Shown: piece by piece, positions 17,286 through 26,626 of the stretch
Numbering within the stretch: the stretch's first letter is position 1
How the letters are laid out: every line of letters starts with the position of its first letter
Origin: Anaerocolumna sp. AGMB13020
GTDB taxonomy: Bacteria; Bacillota; Clostridia; Lachnospirales; Lachnospiraceae
NCBI RefSeq assembly: GCF_033100115.1
Contig: NZ_CP136910.1
Location: 2,602,001 to 2,666,000 of the forward strand
Reading direction: 5' to 3'
DNA: 64,000 nt
Made by a program: the position numbers and the translations under genes
Notes under the pieces: generated by a model
Seen by the model: the letters and a program-made list of their open reading frames with translations, nothing else
The model's database searches: none
Told to the model about the DNA's origin: nothing

Positions 17286-18257
17286 ATGCAATACACAAAT
17301 GAATTTGCTCTGGGCTGGGGTGCGATGGCAGAGCACCTTGGGTTTAAAACGAGGCGAAACGGAACATATTCACATTATGATATCCCGGATATTTGGGATA
17401 ACGGATGGATTACCCAGGTAACGCCAGTAGAAGGGCTGCATATTGCCAGCGCATGGTTTACTGCCAAAGAGCAGATTGAGTATACCATGCATACGAAAGA
17501 GCCCTGCTTGTGGGTCTTTTGCATTGATAATGGCAGCCTCACCTTTACACGGCAGGGCGTACCCTCCCGGCAGCTTTCCCCATTTACCCAGCTGATTATC
17601 AGTAATGGCAAACCCCTGCGACTCAACATTGCAGCGGGTGAGCCGGTCTGCTTTACCAGTCTCCTAATCTTTGATTCCTGGATCGAGTCCTTTCTTCGGG
17701 CAAACAGCATAACCTACCCCATCCGGGTTTCAGATGCCAGGCAGTGGCTGCCACAGCATGTGGATACGCCTATTGTAATGCTCGTAATGGAGCAGCTTCG
17801 CTGGGGAGTACGTGGAAACAGGCTTCCACCGCCTGCTTATTTATGGAAAACGGGTGAGCTTCTATGTCTGTTTGCACATGAGCTCTCCCAGGAGCATCTT
17901 AAAAAACCGCGTCGCCTTTATGTCACCTGGGAAAATGAGCAGAAACTCCATCGGATACGTGAGCTTATTGATAATGATCCACTTAATACACCAAATACAG
18001 AGATGCTTTGTCAGCTAGCTGAAATGGGCGAAAGTAAATTGAGAATAGCCTTTAAAGGTCTCTATGGCAAACCTCTCTATGCATATATTCGAGAGGCTGT
18101 TATGAAGCGGGCAATGCAGCTGCTAGCCTATGACGAGCTGAGTATTAAAAATATTGCAACACTCTGCGGTTATGAAAACCCGGCAAAATTTACAGCAGCA
18201 TTTAAAACCGTTCATGATATTACACCCAGTGAATTCCGAAAGGGATTCGGATTATAG
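17286..18257 (+). CDS. AraC-family regulator, PchR/YbtA type
   Basis: The 323-residue protein has two C-terminal AraC helix-turn-helix motifs: EMLCQLAEMGESKLRIAFK near residue 240 and IKNIATLCGYENPAKFTAAFK near residue 285, ending in TPSEFRKGF. The first 220 residues form a ligand-binding region. The KLRIAFKGLYGKPLYAYI signature groups it with PchR/YbtA-like activators that respond to siderophores. The gene is divergent from a siderophore-binding lipoprotein, so activation of that gene by bound siderophore is a reasonable inference. AAAGGAGG lies five bases before the ATG. Confidence 0.85.
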   Translation: MQYTNEFALGWGAMAEHLGFKTRRNGTYSHYDIPDIWDNGWITQVTPVEGLHIASAWFTAKEQIEYTMHTKEPCLWVFCIDNGSLTFTRQGVPSRQLSPFTQLIISNGKPLRLNIAAGEPVCFTSLLIFDSWIESFLRANSITYPIRVSDARQWLPQHVDTPIVMLVMEQLRWGVRGNRLPPPAYLWKTGELLCLFAHELSQEHLKKPRRLYVTWENEQKLHRIRELIDNDPLNTPNTEMLCQLAEMGESKLRIAFKGLYGKPLYAYIREAVMKRAMQLLAYDELSIKNIATLCGYENPAKFTAAFKTVHDITPSEFRKGFGL

Positions 18258-18353
18258 CGTTATTTCACAGAAATTCTTTTAGTAAAAGTCTTCCGGATAC
18301 GTGTCAGCATAAGCATTGGTTCCTATTTTTATGCTAGTGATAATATTAAAAAA

Positions 18354-18385
18354 ACCCCAAGTCCTTATAAATAAAGACTTGGGGT
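18354..18385 (-). terminator. Terminator of tuf
   Basis: ACCCCAAGTC (18354-18363) pairs perfectly with GACTTGGGGT (18376-18385). On the minus strand the stem is followed by a run of T (complement of 18348-18354). It lies 15 bases beyond the tuf stop. Confidence 0.88.
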
Positions 18386-18399
18386 ATTATTTATTTTAA

Positions 18400-19593
18400 T
18401 TACTGAACGATAGTAGCAACTTTACCAGAACCTACAGTACGTCCACCTTCACGGATAGCGAAGCCTAAACCTTGCTCCATAGCGATAGGATGGATTAACT
18501 CGATGCTCATTTCGATATTGTCGCCAGGCATACACATTTCAACACCGTCAGGAAGGTTGCAAACACCAGTTACGTCAGTTGTTCTGAAGTAGAACTGAGG
18601 TCTGTAGTTGTTGAAGAAAGGAGTATGACGTCCACCTTCATCTTTAGTTAAAACGTAAACCTGAGCTGTGAATTTCTTGTGGCATTTGATTGAGCCGGGT
18701 TTGCAAAGAACCTGTCCTCTTTCGATATCAGTTCTCTGAACACCACGAAGAAGTGCTCCGATATTATCTCCAGCCTGAGCCTCATCAAGAAGCTTTCTGA
18801 ACATTTCAATACCAGTAACAACAACTTTACGTGTCTCTTCTTTGATACCAACGATTTCAACTTCTTCAGATACGTGAAGAACACCACGCTCAACACGGCC
18901 TGTAGCAACTGTACCACGTCCTGTGATAGAGAAAACGTCCTCTACTGGCATTAAGAAAGGCTTATCTGTCTCTCTCTGAGGATCGGGAATCCAGCTATCA
19001 ACAGCATCAAATAATTCAACAATCTTATCTCCCCAAGAGCTAGTAGGATCTTCAAGAGCTTTTAAAGCAGAACCCTGGATGATAGGTGTATCATCGCCAG
19101 GGAATTCATACTCTGTTAACAGATCTCTGATTTCCATCTCTACTAATTCAAGTAATTCAGGATCATCAACCATATCACACTTGTTCATGAATACTACGAT
19201 GTAAGGAACACCTACCTGACGGGATAACAGGATGTGCTCTTTTGTCTGAGCCATAACACCATCAGTAGCAGCAACAACAAGGATAGCACCGTCCATCTGA
19301 GCAGCACCAGTGATCATGTTCTTTACATAATCGGCATGTCCAGGGCAGTCAACGTGAGCGTAATGTCTAGCTTTTGACTCATACTCAACGTGAGATGTAG
19401 AGATAGTGATACCTCTTTCTCTTTCTTCGGGAGCTTTATCGATCTGATCGAAAGCTACAGCCTGACCAGTACCTAATCTCTCATGAAGAGTTTTAGTGAT
19501 AGCTGCTGTTAAAGTAGTTTTACCATGGTCAACGTGTCCGATGGTACCGATATTACAATGGGGTTTGTTTCTTTCAAATTTAGCTTTAGCCAT
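18400..19593 (-). CDS. tuf: Translation elongation factor Tu
   Basis: The 397-residue EF-Tu delivers aminoacyl-tRNA to the ribosomal A site as a GTP complex. The G1 loop GHVDHGKTT lies at residues 19-27, DCPGHADY (G3) near 81, and NKCDMVDD (G4) near 136. Length is normal and all three domains are present. It is the last gene of the rpsL-rpsG-fusA-tuf cluster, has its own promoter in the fusA-tuf gap, and ends at a strong terminator. GGAGG precedes the ATG. Confidence 0.98.
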   Translation of the reverse strand: MAKAKFERNKPHCNIGTIGHVDHGKTTLTAAITKTLHERLGTGQAVAFDQIDKAPEERERGITISTSHVEYESKARHYAHVDCPGHADYVKNMITGAAQMDGAILVVAATDGVMAQTKEHILLSRQVGVPYIVVFMNKCDMVDDPELLELVEMEIRDLLTEYEFPGDDTPIIQGSALKALEDPTSSWGDKIVELFDAVDSWIPDPQRETDKPFLMPVEDVFSITGRGTVATGRVERGVLHVSEEVEIVGIKEETRKVVVTGIEMFRKLLDEAQAGDNIGALLRGVQRTDIERGQVLCKPGSIKCHKKFTAQVYVLTKDEGGRHTPFFNNYRPQFYFRTTDVTGVCNLPDGVEMCMPGDNIEMSIELIHPIAMEQGLGFAIREGGRTVGSGKVATIVQ

Positions 19594-19707
19594 TTTTGTA
19601 ACGTCCTCCTTTAAATAAATGCATCTTTGTGCATATACTTTTTTATCGCCTGAAGAAATGACTCAAAGTCATTATCTGCAGGCATTTGATTTTGAGCTCA
19701 TAGCTTT

Positions 19708-19736
19708 ATTATATTTCAGTTTAGAAATATTTTCAA
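19708..19736 (-). promoter_or_regulatory. Sigma-A promoter of tuf
   Basis: On the minus strand TTGAAA (19736-19731), 17 bases, then TATAAT (19713-19708). It lies in the 175-bp gap between fusA and tuf and would let tuf be expressed independently of the str operon. Confidence 0.65.
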
Positions 19737-19768
19737 GCATAATTAATGATTCCACGTATATTTGTGGA

Positions 19769-21889
19769 TTAGTTCTTTCCTTTTGCTGCAAGAACCTTTT
19801 CCTGAACGTTCTTAGGAACGGGATCATAGTTGGAGAAGAACATGGAGTAAGCACCACGGCCCTGAGTTCTGGAACGAAGGGAAGTGGAATAACCAAACAT
19901 TTCTGAGAGGGGAACAAATCCTCTGATAAGCTTTGTACCGTTGATATCTTCAGATCCTTCGATACGTCCACGACGGGAACTGATATCACCGATAACATCA
20001 CCCATATATTCATCGGGAACTGTTACTTCAACTCTCATGATAGGCTCTAATAAAACAGCGCCTGCTTTGTTCATCGCATCTTTAAACGCCATAGATCCGG
20101 CAATCTTAAATGCCATTTCGTTGGAGTCTACTTCATGGTAGGAACCGTCATAAACGGTAGCCTTGATACCAAGAACAGGATATCCGCCAAGGATACCAGC
20201 TTTGGAAGCTTCTTCTATACCAGCACCAACTGCAGGGATGTATTCTTTAGGAATAGCACCACCAACAACGGTAGATACGAATTCGAATGTCTTTTCTGCA
20301 TTAGCATCCATAGGCTCGAAACGAACCTTACAGTGACCGTACTGTCCACGTCCACCGGACTGCTTCGCATATTTAGAGTCAACTTCAACAGATTTTGTAA
20401 AGGTTTCTTTGTAAGCAACCTGAGGTGCACCTACATTTGCCTCTACCTTAAATTCACGAAGAAGTCTGTCTACGATAATTTCAAGATGGAGCTCACCCAT
20501 ACCGGCGATGATTGTCTGACCGGTTTCTTCATTGGTGTAAGTTCTGAAGGTAGGATCCTCTTCTGCTAACTTCGCTAAAGATTCACCCATCTTATCCTGT
20601 CCTGCTTTTGTCTTAGGCTCGATAGAAACCTCGATAACAGGTTCAGGGAATTCCATGGATTCAAGGATAACAGGGAATTTCTCATCACAGATAGTGTCAC
20701 CGGTTGTGGTGCCCTTTAAACCAACTGCTGCAGCGATATCTCCTGAATATACTTTCTCCAGATCTTCTCTCTTGTTAGCATGCATCTGAAGGATACGTCC
20801 AACACGCTCTTTCCTGTTCTTAGTAGAGTTAAGTACATAAGAACCGGAATTTAAAGTACCGGAGTATACACGGAAGAATGCAAGCTTACCTACGAAAGGA
20901 TCGGCCATAATCTTGAATGCGAGAGCTGCAAAAGGTTCTTCATCAGAAGATTTTCTGTGAACTTCGTTACCATCTTCATCCACACCTTTGATATCAGCGA
21001 CATCAGTAGGAGCGGGTAAGTACTCGATAACAGCATCCAGTAACTTCTGAACACCCTTATTTCTGTATGCGGAACCGCATGTTACAGGAATAATGGTAGT
21101 TGCGATAGTAGCATTTCTTAAAGCAGCTTTTAATTCAACTGTTGAAGGCTCTTCACCTTCTAAGAATTTCTCAAGCAGATCGTCATCAGTCTCACAAATA
21201 GACTCAATCATAGCTGCTCTGTATAATTCTGCCTGCTCTAATAAATCAGCAGGTATTTCAGAGATGCTGATGTCATCTCCCTTATCATCATTGTAGAAAT
21301 AAGCTTTCATTTCAAACAGGTCAATAATACCTTTGAATTCATCCTCTTTACCGATAGGTATCTGGATAGCAACAGGGTTCTTGCCAAGTCTTGTTTTAAT
21401 CATGTTTATTACATTGTAGAAATCAGCACCGGAAATGTCCATCTTATTAACGAAAGCCATTCTGGGTACCTGGTATTTATCAGCCTGACGCCATACTGTT
21501 TCAGACTGAGGTTCAACACCGCCTTTAGCACAAAAAACACCAACAGCACTATCAAGAACACGTAAGGAACGCTCTACTTCTACAGTAAAGTCAACGTGTC
21601 CCGGCGTATCAATGATATTGATACGATGAGGTAATGCGCCAGCTAATTTCTGGTGCTCAAATTCCTGAGTCCAGTGACAGGTGGTAGCGGCTGAAGTAAT
21701 TGTGATACCTCTTTCCTGCTCCTGTTCCATCCAGTCCATGGTAGCAGTTCCTTCGTGAGTATCACCAATTTTATAATTAACACCGGTATAGTATAAGATA
21801 CGCTCAGTAAGAGTGGTCTTTCCGGCATCAATATGAGCCATGATACCGATGTTTCTGGTTCTGTCTAACGGGTATTCTCTTCCAGCCAA
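19769..21889 (-). CDS. fusA: Translation elongation factor G
   Basis: The 706-residue EF-G catalyses ribosomal translocation. The G1 loop AHIDAGKTT lies near residue 17, DTPGHVDFT (G3) near 89 and NKMDISGAD (G4) near 143. The length and the C-terminal domains (including [13 protein letters not shown] near residue 673) are normal. It is downstream of rpsG and upstream of tuf in the conserved order. AAGGAGG precedes the ATG. Confidence 0.98.
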   Translation of the reverse strand: MAGREYPLDRTRNIGIMAHIDAGKTTLTERILYYTGVNYKIGDTHEGTATMDWMEQEQERGITITSAATTCHWTQEFEHQKLAGALPHRINIIDTPGHVDFTVEVERSLRVLDSAVGVFCAKGGVEPQSETVWRQADKYQVPRMAFVNKMDISGADFYNVINMIKTRLGKNPVAIQIPIGKEDEFKGIIDLFEMKAYFYNDDKGDDISISEIPADLLEQAELYRAAMIESICETDDDLLEKFLEGEEPSTVELKAALRNATIATTIIPVTCGSAYRNKGVQKLLDAVIEYLPAPTDVADIKGVDEDGNEVHRKSSDEEPFAALAFKIMADPFVGKLAFFRVYSGTLNSGSYVLNSTKNRKERVGRILQMHANKREDLEKVYSGDIAAAVGLKGTTTGDTICDEKFPVILESMEFPEPVIEVSIEPKTKAGQDKMGESLAKLAEEDPTFRTYTNEETGQTIIAGMGELHLEIIVDRLLREFKVEANVGAPQVAYKETFTKSVEVDSKYAKQSGGRGQYGHCKVRFEPMDANAEKTFEFVSTVVGGAIPKEYIPAVGAGIEEASKAGILGGYPVLGIKATVYDGSYHEVDSNEMAFKIAGSMAFKDAMNKAGAVLLEPIMRVEVTVPDEYMGDVIGDISSRRGRIEGSEDINGTKLIRGFVPLSEMFGYSTSLRSRTQGRGAYSMFFSNYDPVPKNVQEKVLAAKGKN

Positions 21890-22023
21890 GGAAATTCCTC
21901 CTTATCTTAAAGTCACATGTGATTTATAATCACAGAACAATATTTATTTACAGCAAACCATAACAGTTTGCTGCATTTAATGCTATATGGGTTCTGGCAT
22001 AAGCCATAACCCATATCAGAAGA

Positions 22024-22494
22024 TTACCAGCGATAATGTGCAAATGCCTTATTCGCGTCTGCCATTTTATGCATATCTTCTTTCTTCTTAACAGCAGAAC
22101 CGGTATTGCCAGCAGCGTCTAAAATCTCGTTCGCTAACTTCTCTTCCATGGTCTTCTCTCCTCTTTTACGGGAGTAGAGAGTTAACCAACGAAGTGCTAA
22201 TGCCTGTCTTCTGTCGGGTCTAACTTCGATTGGTACCTGATAGGTAGCACCGCCGATACGTCTTGCTTTTACTTCAAGAACCGGCATGATGTTATTCATA
22301 GCTTCTTCAAATACTTCGATAGCTTCTTTTCCAGCTTTCTCTGCTATTCTTTCGAAAGCTCCGTACACAATCTTCTGTGCAGTTCCTCTCTTACCATCTA
22401 ACATAATGTTATTGATAAGCTTAGTTACAATCTTGCTGTTGTAAATAGGATCTGCTAATACATCTCTTTTCTGTATATGTCCTTTACGTGGCAC
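22024..22494 (-). CDS. rpsG: 30S ribosomal protein S7
   Basis: The 156-residue S7 nucleates assembly of the 30S head. Diagnostic segments are [23 protein letters not shown] near the N-terminus and [18 protein letters not shown] in the middle. Length is normal. It is unusual only in being 313 bp from rpsL rather than close behind it. Confidence 0.97.
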   Translation of the reverse strand: MPRKGHIQKRDVLADPIYNSKIVTKLINNIMLDGKRGTAQKIVYGAFERIAEKAGKEAIEVFEEAMNNIMPVLEVKARRIGGATYQVPIEVRPDRRQALALRWLTLYSRKRGEKTMEEKLANEILDAAGNTGSAVKKKEDMHKMADANKAFAHYRW

Positions 22495-22807
22495 GTTTCT
22501 TCCCTCCTTAATAATCCTTATTGCCCGTGTAATAAATTATTCTTTCACGGACCAGTAAAACAGTTATCACTGTCTCACATAAATAAGTTCACTTAAATCA
22601 TCGGTACTCACATTCCCTGCTACATACGGGGCAGTATAGGTTAACCCTATACTCTTTAACTGTGTTCGCGCTCAGTTTAACTTATCTTTCAAATCTATAC
22701 CACTGATGAAACATTCTTCCTCTGGGGTGATAAAACGCGGCTCCCTTATTTTATCCTAATCTGAAATAAAAATTAATCCGGCACTTAATGATTAGCGGAA
22801 AACTTAA
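22495..22807. other. Unusually long rpsL-rpsG spacer
   Basis: The two ribosomal genes are usually within a few dozen bases. Here 313 bp intervene, with no open frame. The spacer holds a hairpin GTATAGG/CCTATAC (22634-22640 with 22646-22652) and a smaller AACTG/CAGTT stem near 22659-22680 on the minus strand. No clear promoter was found. It may be a structured regulatory leader for rpsG. Confidence 0.4.
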
Positions 22808-23227
22808 TTATTTTGCTGGCTTAGGTCTCTTTGCTCCATATTTGGAACGAGCCTGTCTTCTCTTAGCAACACCTGCTGTATCAAGTGTACCTCTGACGAT
22901 ATGGTAACGGGTACCAGGTAAATCCTTAACCCTTCCACCTCTGATCAGAACAACACTATGCTCCTGAAGGTTGTGGCCTTCACCGGGGATATAGCTTGTT
23001 ACTTCGATTCCGTTAGAAAGACGAACTCTGGCAATTTTTCTAAGAGCGGAGTTAGGCTTCTTAGGAGTAGCTGTTCTAACCGCGGTGCAAACACCTCTCT
23101 TCTGGGGTGAGGACACATCAGTAGACTTCTTGTTTAAGGAGTTAAATCCTTTTTGAAGAGCAGGAGAAGCAGATTTCTTCTCAACCGTCTTTCTACCTTT
23201 TCTAACTAATTGATTAAATGTAGGCAT
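22808..23227 (-). CDS. rpsL: 30S ribosomal protein S12
   Basis: The 139-residue S12 lies at the decoding centre. The conserved [11 protein letters not shown] segment carries the lysine linked to streptomycin response, and [24 protein letters not shown] is also present. Length is normal. It is the first gene of the cluster and has a consensus promoter about 100 bases upstream. GGAGG precedes the ATG. Confidence 0.98.
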   Translation of the reverse strand: MPTFNQLVRKGRKTVEKKSASPALQKGFNSLNKKSTDVSSPQKRGVCTAVRTATPKKPNSALRKIARVRLSNGIEVTSYIPGEGHNLQEHSVVLIRGGRVKDLPGTRYHIVRGTLDTAGVAKRRQARSKYGAKRPKPAK

Positions 23228-23328
23228 TAATTTTCACCTCCTGATTTTTGTATGAATACTTTGGGCCGCCTTGCATTCTTGCTTAAAATAAACATAAACA
23301 TTGACGCAATATAAAATCGCGCTATATG

Positions 23329-23357
23329 ATTATACTTTAAATTTGAGAACTTGTCAA
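23329..23357 (-). promoter_or_regulatory. Consensus sigma-A promoter of rpsL
   Basis: On the minus strand TTGACA (23357-23352), 17 bases, then TATAAT (23334-23329): both hexamers perfect. It would start transcription about 95 bases before the rpsL ATG. Confidence 0.8.
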
Positions 23358-23504
23358 GAGTTTAAATATGAATTTTGGCTGTATAGCAGCTATGGTATGT
23401 TTTTCCAGTATCAATAGCTCTTATATTACGGTTCCATCATAGACCCTTCAAACTTCATATGCTCATCAAGTACTCTTAATCTTTGCCTTTTACCATTAGA
23501 ATTC

Positions 23505-23939
23505 TTATTTTCTGCTGTTAAAGACAGTTCTTAAGATGTTCATGGGAAAGAGTTTTACCTTATACAACGCTACAGCTGCACCTGTCACCACAGCCAGCCC
23601 TAGGATAAAGTAGATGATATGCAGGGGATGTACGCTTCTCATGATAAGCACCTGTACACCAATCCAGATTACCAATGCTCCTCCGAATACACCGCTTATA
23701 TAACCCTGATATTTTGAATGAAATCTTACTGTAAAACCTGCCAGTAAATTTCCAAGGCCTATTACTGCAAATAATATGAGGCTTGGGTAAAAATAATTGG
23801 TAAAGGGCGAACCTTTCAGCAGGTCATTTGTTATCCCCATTGGATTATCCGGATAAATCATACCCATGGTTCCACCGAATATAGCGCCTATTCCAATAAA
23901 GAAATGCAGAATTGCTAAATACATAAATACTTTTTTCAT
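23505..23939 (-). CDS. Small four-helix membrane protein of unknown function
   Basis: The 144-residue product has four predicted membrane segments (about residues 4-24, 50-72, 80-100 and 104-125) and a short basic C-terminus. I do not recognise the family. GGAGAGG lies eight bases before the ATG. It sits between rpsL and nrdJ, all on the same strand, with 135 bp separating it from nrdJ. No enzymatic motif is visible. Confidence 0.65.
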   Translation of the reverse strand: MKKVFMYLAILHFFIGIGAIFGGTMGMIYPDNPMGITNDLLKGSPFTNYFYPSLILFAVIGLGNLLAGFTVRFHSKYQGYISGVFGGALVIWIGVQVLIMRSVHPLHIIYFILGLAVVTGAAVALYKVKLFPMNILRTVFNSRK

Positions 23940-24074
23940 ACACTTATCCTCTCCTGCTGTATATTAGTGGTAAAGCCTGATACAGCTGCTGTTTGAACTA
24001 ATAGGGTTTTCTGTATAATCATACCAACTTTTGTATTTATGCGCAATATTCTATAAATTTTTTCAATTCTGCTT

Positions 24075-26177
24075 TTATCTGACCGGGCAGGCTCCGGTTT
24101 CACAGTCCTCCTCCAGAAGTTCGCTTTCTTCCGCATTCTCTAATGCTTTTAATAAAGAATAATCTATTGGTCTGCTTAAGCTGACGCGTCTATCGTAGTC
24201 TTCTTTTGTAATGGTTTCATAAGGAAGAAGCGGATATGTCTCTTCCAGCAAGGGAAGAAAGGTAATTCCTACAACACTGTCAAAGTTAGCAGAAAGCCAT
24301 TCTGCCACCTCCTCCCATTCCTCTTCTCTTACATGAACCGTAATACTGGTATTATGATCCGTCCAGGCTTCCATGGTAAGTTTATAAAGGTTAAGCTGCT
24401 CTATGGCACCCACCTGATACTTCGTCTTTCCTTCCGGTGATTTCATCGGAAATTCAATCACCTTGACAGTACAGTTCTCATCTGTCTGCCCCACTTCGTT
24501 ATAGACCGGATAACACCCCAGAAGTTCGATCATCTTATATAAAGGGTCTGTTTTTGAAACACGGACTCTCCTGATATAATAAGGGGCATGGGCATAATGC
24601 ACCCCAGAACTTACCCCTGGCAGATTGGATAGAGTTCCTTCCGGCTTGATGGTTGTCATCAGCTGAGGTTTTTCTATCCCAAGTTCCCTGCAATAACGTT
24701 CTCCTTCTTCATGAACCGCTTTCTTTAATGTTTCCAGCAATTTTCTTAATTCATTGTAATCCATACCGGTACGATTCATCATATCCATCATTCCCGTTAA
24801 GGATACCCCTACAATACGATCCTCCTGCATGACCTTATTCCATTCCGGAAGTTCGACATCAACCAGTGTCATTCGTAAGGTAACCCTTGCTGATAACCTG
24901 ATTACCTCTAGCAGCCCTTTCATATCAAGGGTATTATCCTCCTTTACAAAAGCTACCAGATTGTTGGTGGATAAATTACAGCACTGCTTGGAACGCAGAA
25001 GGATTTCACCACAGGGATTACAACCCAGAAAAGTTTCTTTCCGTCGAATTGCTTCCCGGTTATTCAGAAAACCCGGTTCACCGTTAATACGAATCGAATC
25101 AAGCATCGCTTTTATTTCTTCTTTCCCGGGAATACGGTTATATAAAACTGAATTATTGCTCATTTTTCGATGAGAAATCTTTGTGTCTTCAATCCATTGA
25201 CCGTCTATTACTTTGTATAGATTCCTTTTCGCTTCGATAACCTCTGTATCATCCTCTTCACAGATTACCATCATTGCACTTCTTCTAACTCCACCGGATA
25301 CCACATTCTCACTAATAATAGTTGCAATATCCAAAAGATCGATTGTTCTTAACCCCTCACCTGATTCAACCATTACTTTATTGATTTTCTCAAACATTCT
25401 CTTTAAGGATTTATGTCCTGAAGCTCTTCCGCCAAAACGTTTAAGTCGTTCGCCCTCCGGTCTTACATAGCTGTAATCAATGATTATGTTATGAATGTTC
25501 TCATACTCTTCAAGGCTGATAAGATCAAAATATAGTTCCAGTCCCTTGCACCAGCCTTCTTTACTGTCACCAATAAACAAAACTGCTGTGTTTGCCTCAA
25601 TAGAAAGGAGTGTATTCTCCCGTTCTTCCTTCGTCAGCTGGTTATAAAGCCCTTCTTCGTATTTTCCAAGTAACTGGACCTTTCGCACCTCTGGCATAGA
25701 ATCCGCTGCTTTTTTCTCAATTCGAACTCCAACTCCACAGCCTAACATCAGCAGGTAAAATACATCCGTATAATCTTTAAGCTGATCTATGGTAGTAAAG
25801 CAGCAATTATAGTTGGAGAGCGGATACTCCTTCACTATTTCTGTTCCTCCCATATAAAGAGTTCTGCCGGAAGGAAAGGTTCTCAGGGAAAAAAGATGAT
25901 CAAAAAAACTTTCTGCCTCTTTTCTCTCTTCTGTCACATCTACCCGGATACCATGCTTTACTTTATATTCTATGCCTAGCATAACATTATACTGTACTGT
26001 ACGGTAGACGGTCTCAAACCAGTTCTCCCTACGGCCTTTCTCTTCCACGTATCTGGCGTAAGTTCGCAGATAAACAAACTCACCGATTCCTGTCATTGGA
26101 TTATCTTTCTTATGGTATTCCGACAAAAACTCTTCTGTCAACAAATCTTCTATTTGTAATTCATTCATGTTTTCCAT
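24075..26177 (-). CDS. nrdJ: Adenosylcobalamin-dependent ribonucleotide reductase (monomeric class II)
   Basis: The 700-residue enzyme reduces ribonucleotides to deoxyribonucleotides using adenosylcobalamin to make the thiyl radical. It resembles the monomeric Lactobacillus leichmannii-type triphosphate reductase. Active-site features include PSGRTLYMGGT near residue 98, NCCF near 123, NPCGEILL near 393 with the conserved Cys and Glu, and a C-terminal CETGACPVR redox pair. The annotated ATG is at 26177; an ATG three codons later has better spacing to AGGG and may be the true start. The promoter upstream carries NrdR-like boxes. Confidence 0.92.
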   Translation of the reverse strand: MENMNELQIEDLLTEEFLSEYHKKDNPMTGIGEFVYLRTYARYVEEKGRRENWFETVYRTVQYNVMLGIEYKVKHGIRVDVTEERKEAESFFDHLFSLRTFPSGRTLYMGGTEIVKEYPLSNYNCCFTTIDQLKDYTDVFYLLMLGCGVGVRIEKKAADSMPEVRKVQLLGKYEEGLYNQLTKEERENTLLSIEANTAVLFIGDSKEGWCKGLELYFDLISLEEYENIHNIIIDYSYVRPEGERLKRFGGRASGHKSLKRMFEKINKVMVESGEGLRTIDLLDIATIISENVVSGGVRRSAMMVICEEDDTEVIEAKRNLYKVIDGQWIEDTKISHRKMSNNSVLYNRIPGKEEIKAMLDSIRINGEPGFLNNREAIRRKETFLGCNPCGEILLRSKQCCNLSTNNLVAFVKEDNTLDMKGLLEVIRLSARVTLRMTLVDVELPEWNKVMQEDRIVGVSLTGMMDMMNRTGMDYNELRKLLETLKKAVHEEGERYCRELGIEKPQLMTTIKPEGTLSNLPGVSSGVHYAHAPYYIRRVRVSKTDPLYKMIELLGCYPVYNEVGQTDENCTVKVIEFPMKSPEGKTKYQVGAIEQLNLYKLTMEAWTDHNTSITVHVREEEWEEVAEWLSANFDSVVGITFLPLLEETYPLLPYETITKEDYDRRVSLSRPIDYSLLKALENAEESELLEEDCETGACPVR

Positions 26178-26268
26178 TCCCTGCTTTCCAGATCAGTAGT
26201 TCACACTCTTTACAGTGTAAACACTTCATAAATGTTTAGTTTTTCCAAAGGTCGTATTTTTATGTAGG

Positions 26269-26316
26269 TACTATATATAGTATATAAATTATATAACTAT
26301 ACCACATATATGTCAA
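26269..26316 (-). promoter_or_regulatory. nrdJ promoter flanked by two NrdR-like boxes
   Basis: On the minus strand TTGACA (26316-26311), 17 bases, then TATAAT (26293-26288). One palindrome, TACTATATATAGTA (26269-26282), covers the expected start point, and its ten-base core CTATATATAG fits the NrdR consensus CWATATATWG. A second palindrome, ACATATATGT (26304-26313), overlaps the -35 and is centred 33 bp away. Tandem boxes about three helical turns apart are typical of NrdR control. Confidence 0.65.
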
Positions 26317-26570
26317 TGCCGCCAAAAAAGAAATATTCTCATTCAATTTTTTTCTCTTTTTCCTTACCACCGACGTATCTTGCAGCCTCCCAGTACTAAA
26401 TACTTAATCCCAGTAAATGGATAAGACTCACAATAGCACTAAATTATAATATATAACCATATGTCATAAATATTAAAACAGCGCAAAAGCTTTGTAAAAT
26501 GCTCCTGTACTGTTTTGATTATATTGTTAGGTACCGCACCCTATCAGCTCCTGATCCAGCACACAGCAAA

Positions 26571-26603
26571 AAAGCCTCCAAAGAATCATTCTTTGGAGGC
26601 TTT
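26571..26603 (-). terminator. Terminator of the rpoBC operon
   Basis: AAAGCCTCCAAAGAA (26571-26585) pairs with TTCTTTGGAGGCTTT (26589-26603) around a three-base loop. A T-run follows on the minus strand (complement of 26568-26573). It lies 24 bases beyond the rpoC stop. Confidence 0.92.
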
Positions 26604-26626
26604 CGTTATATTATTTTTTGTATTCC

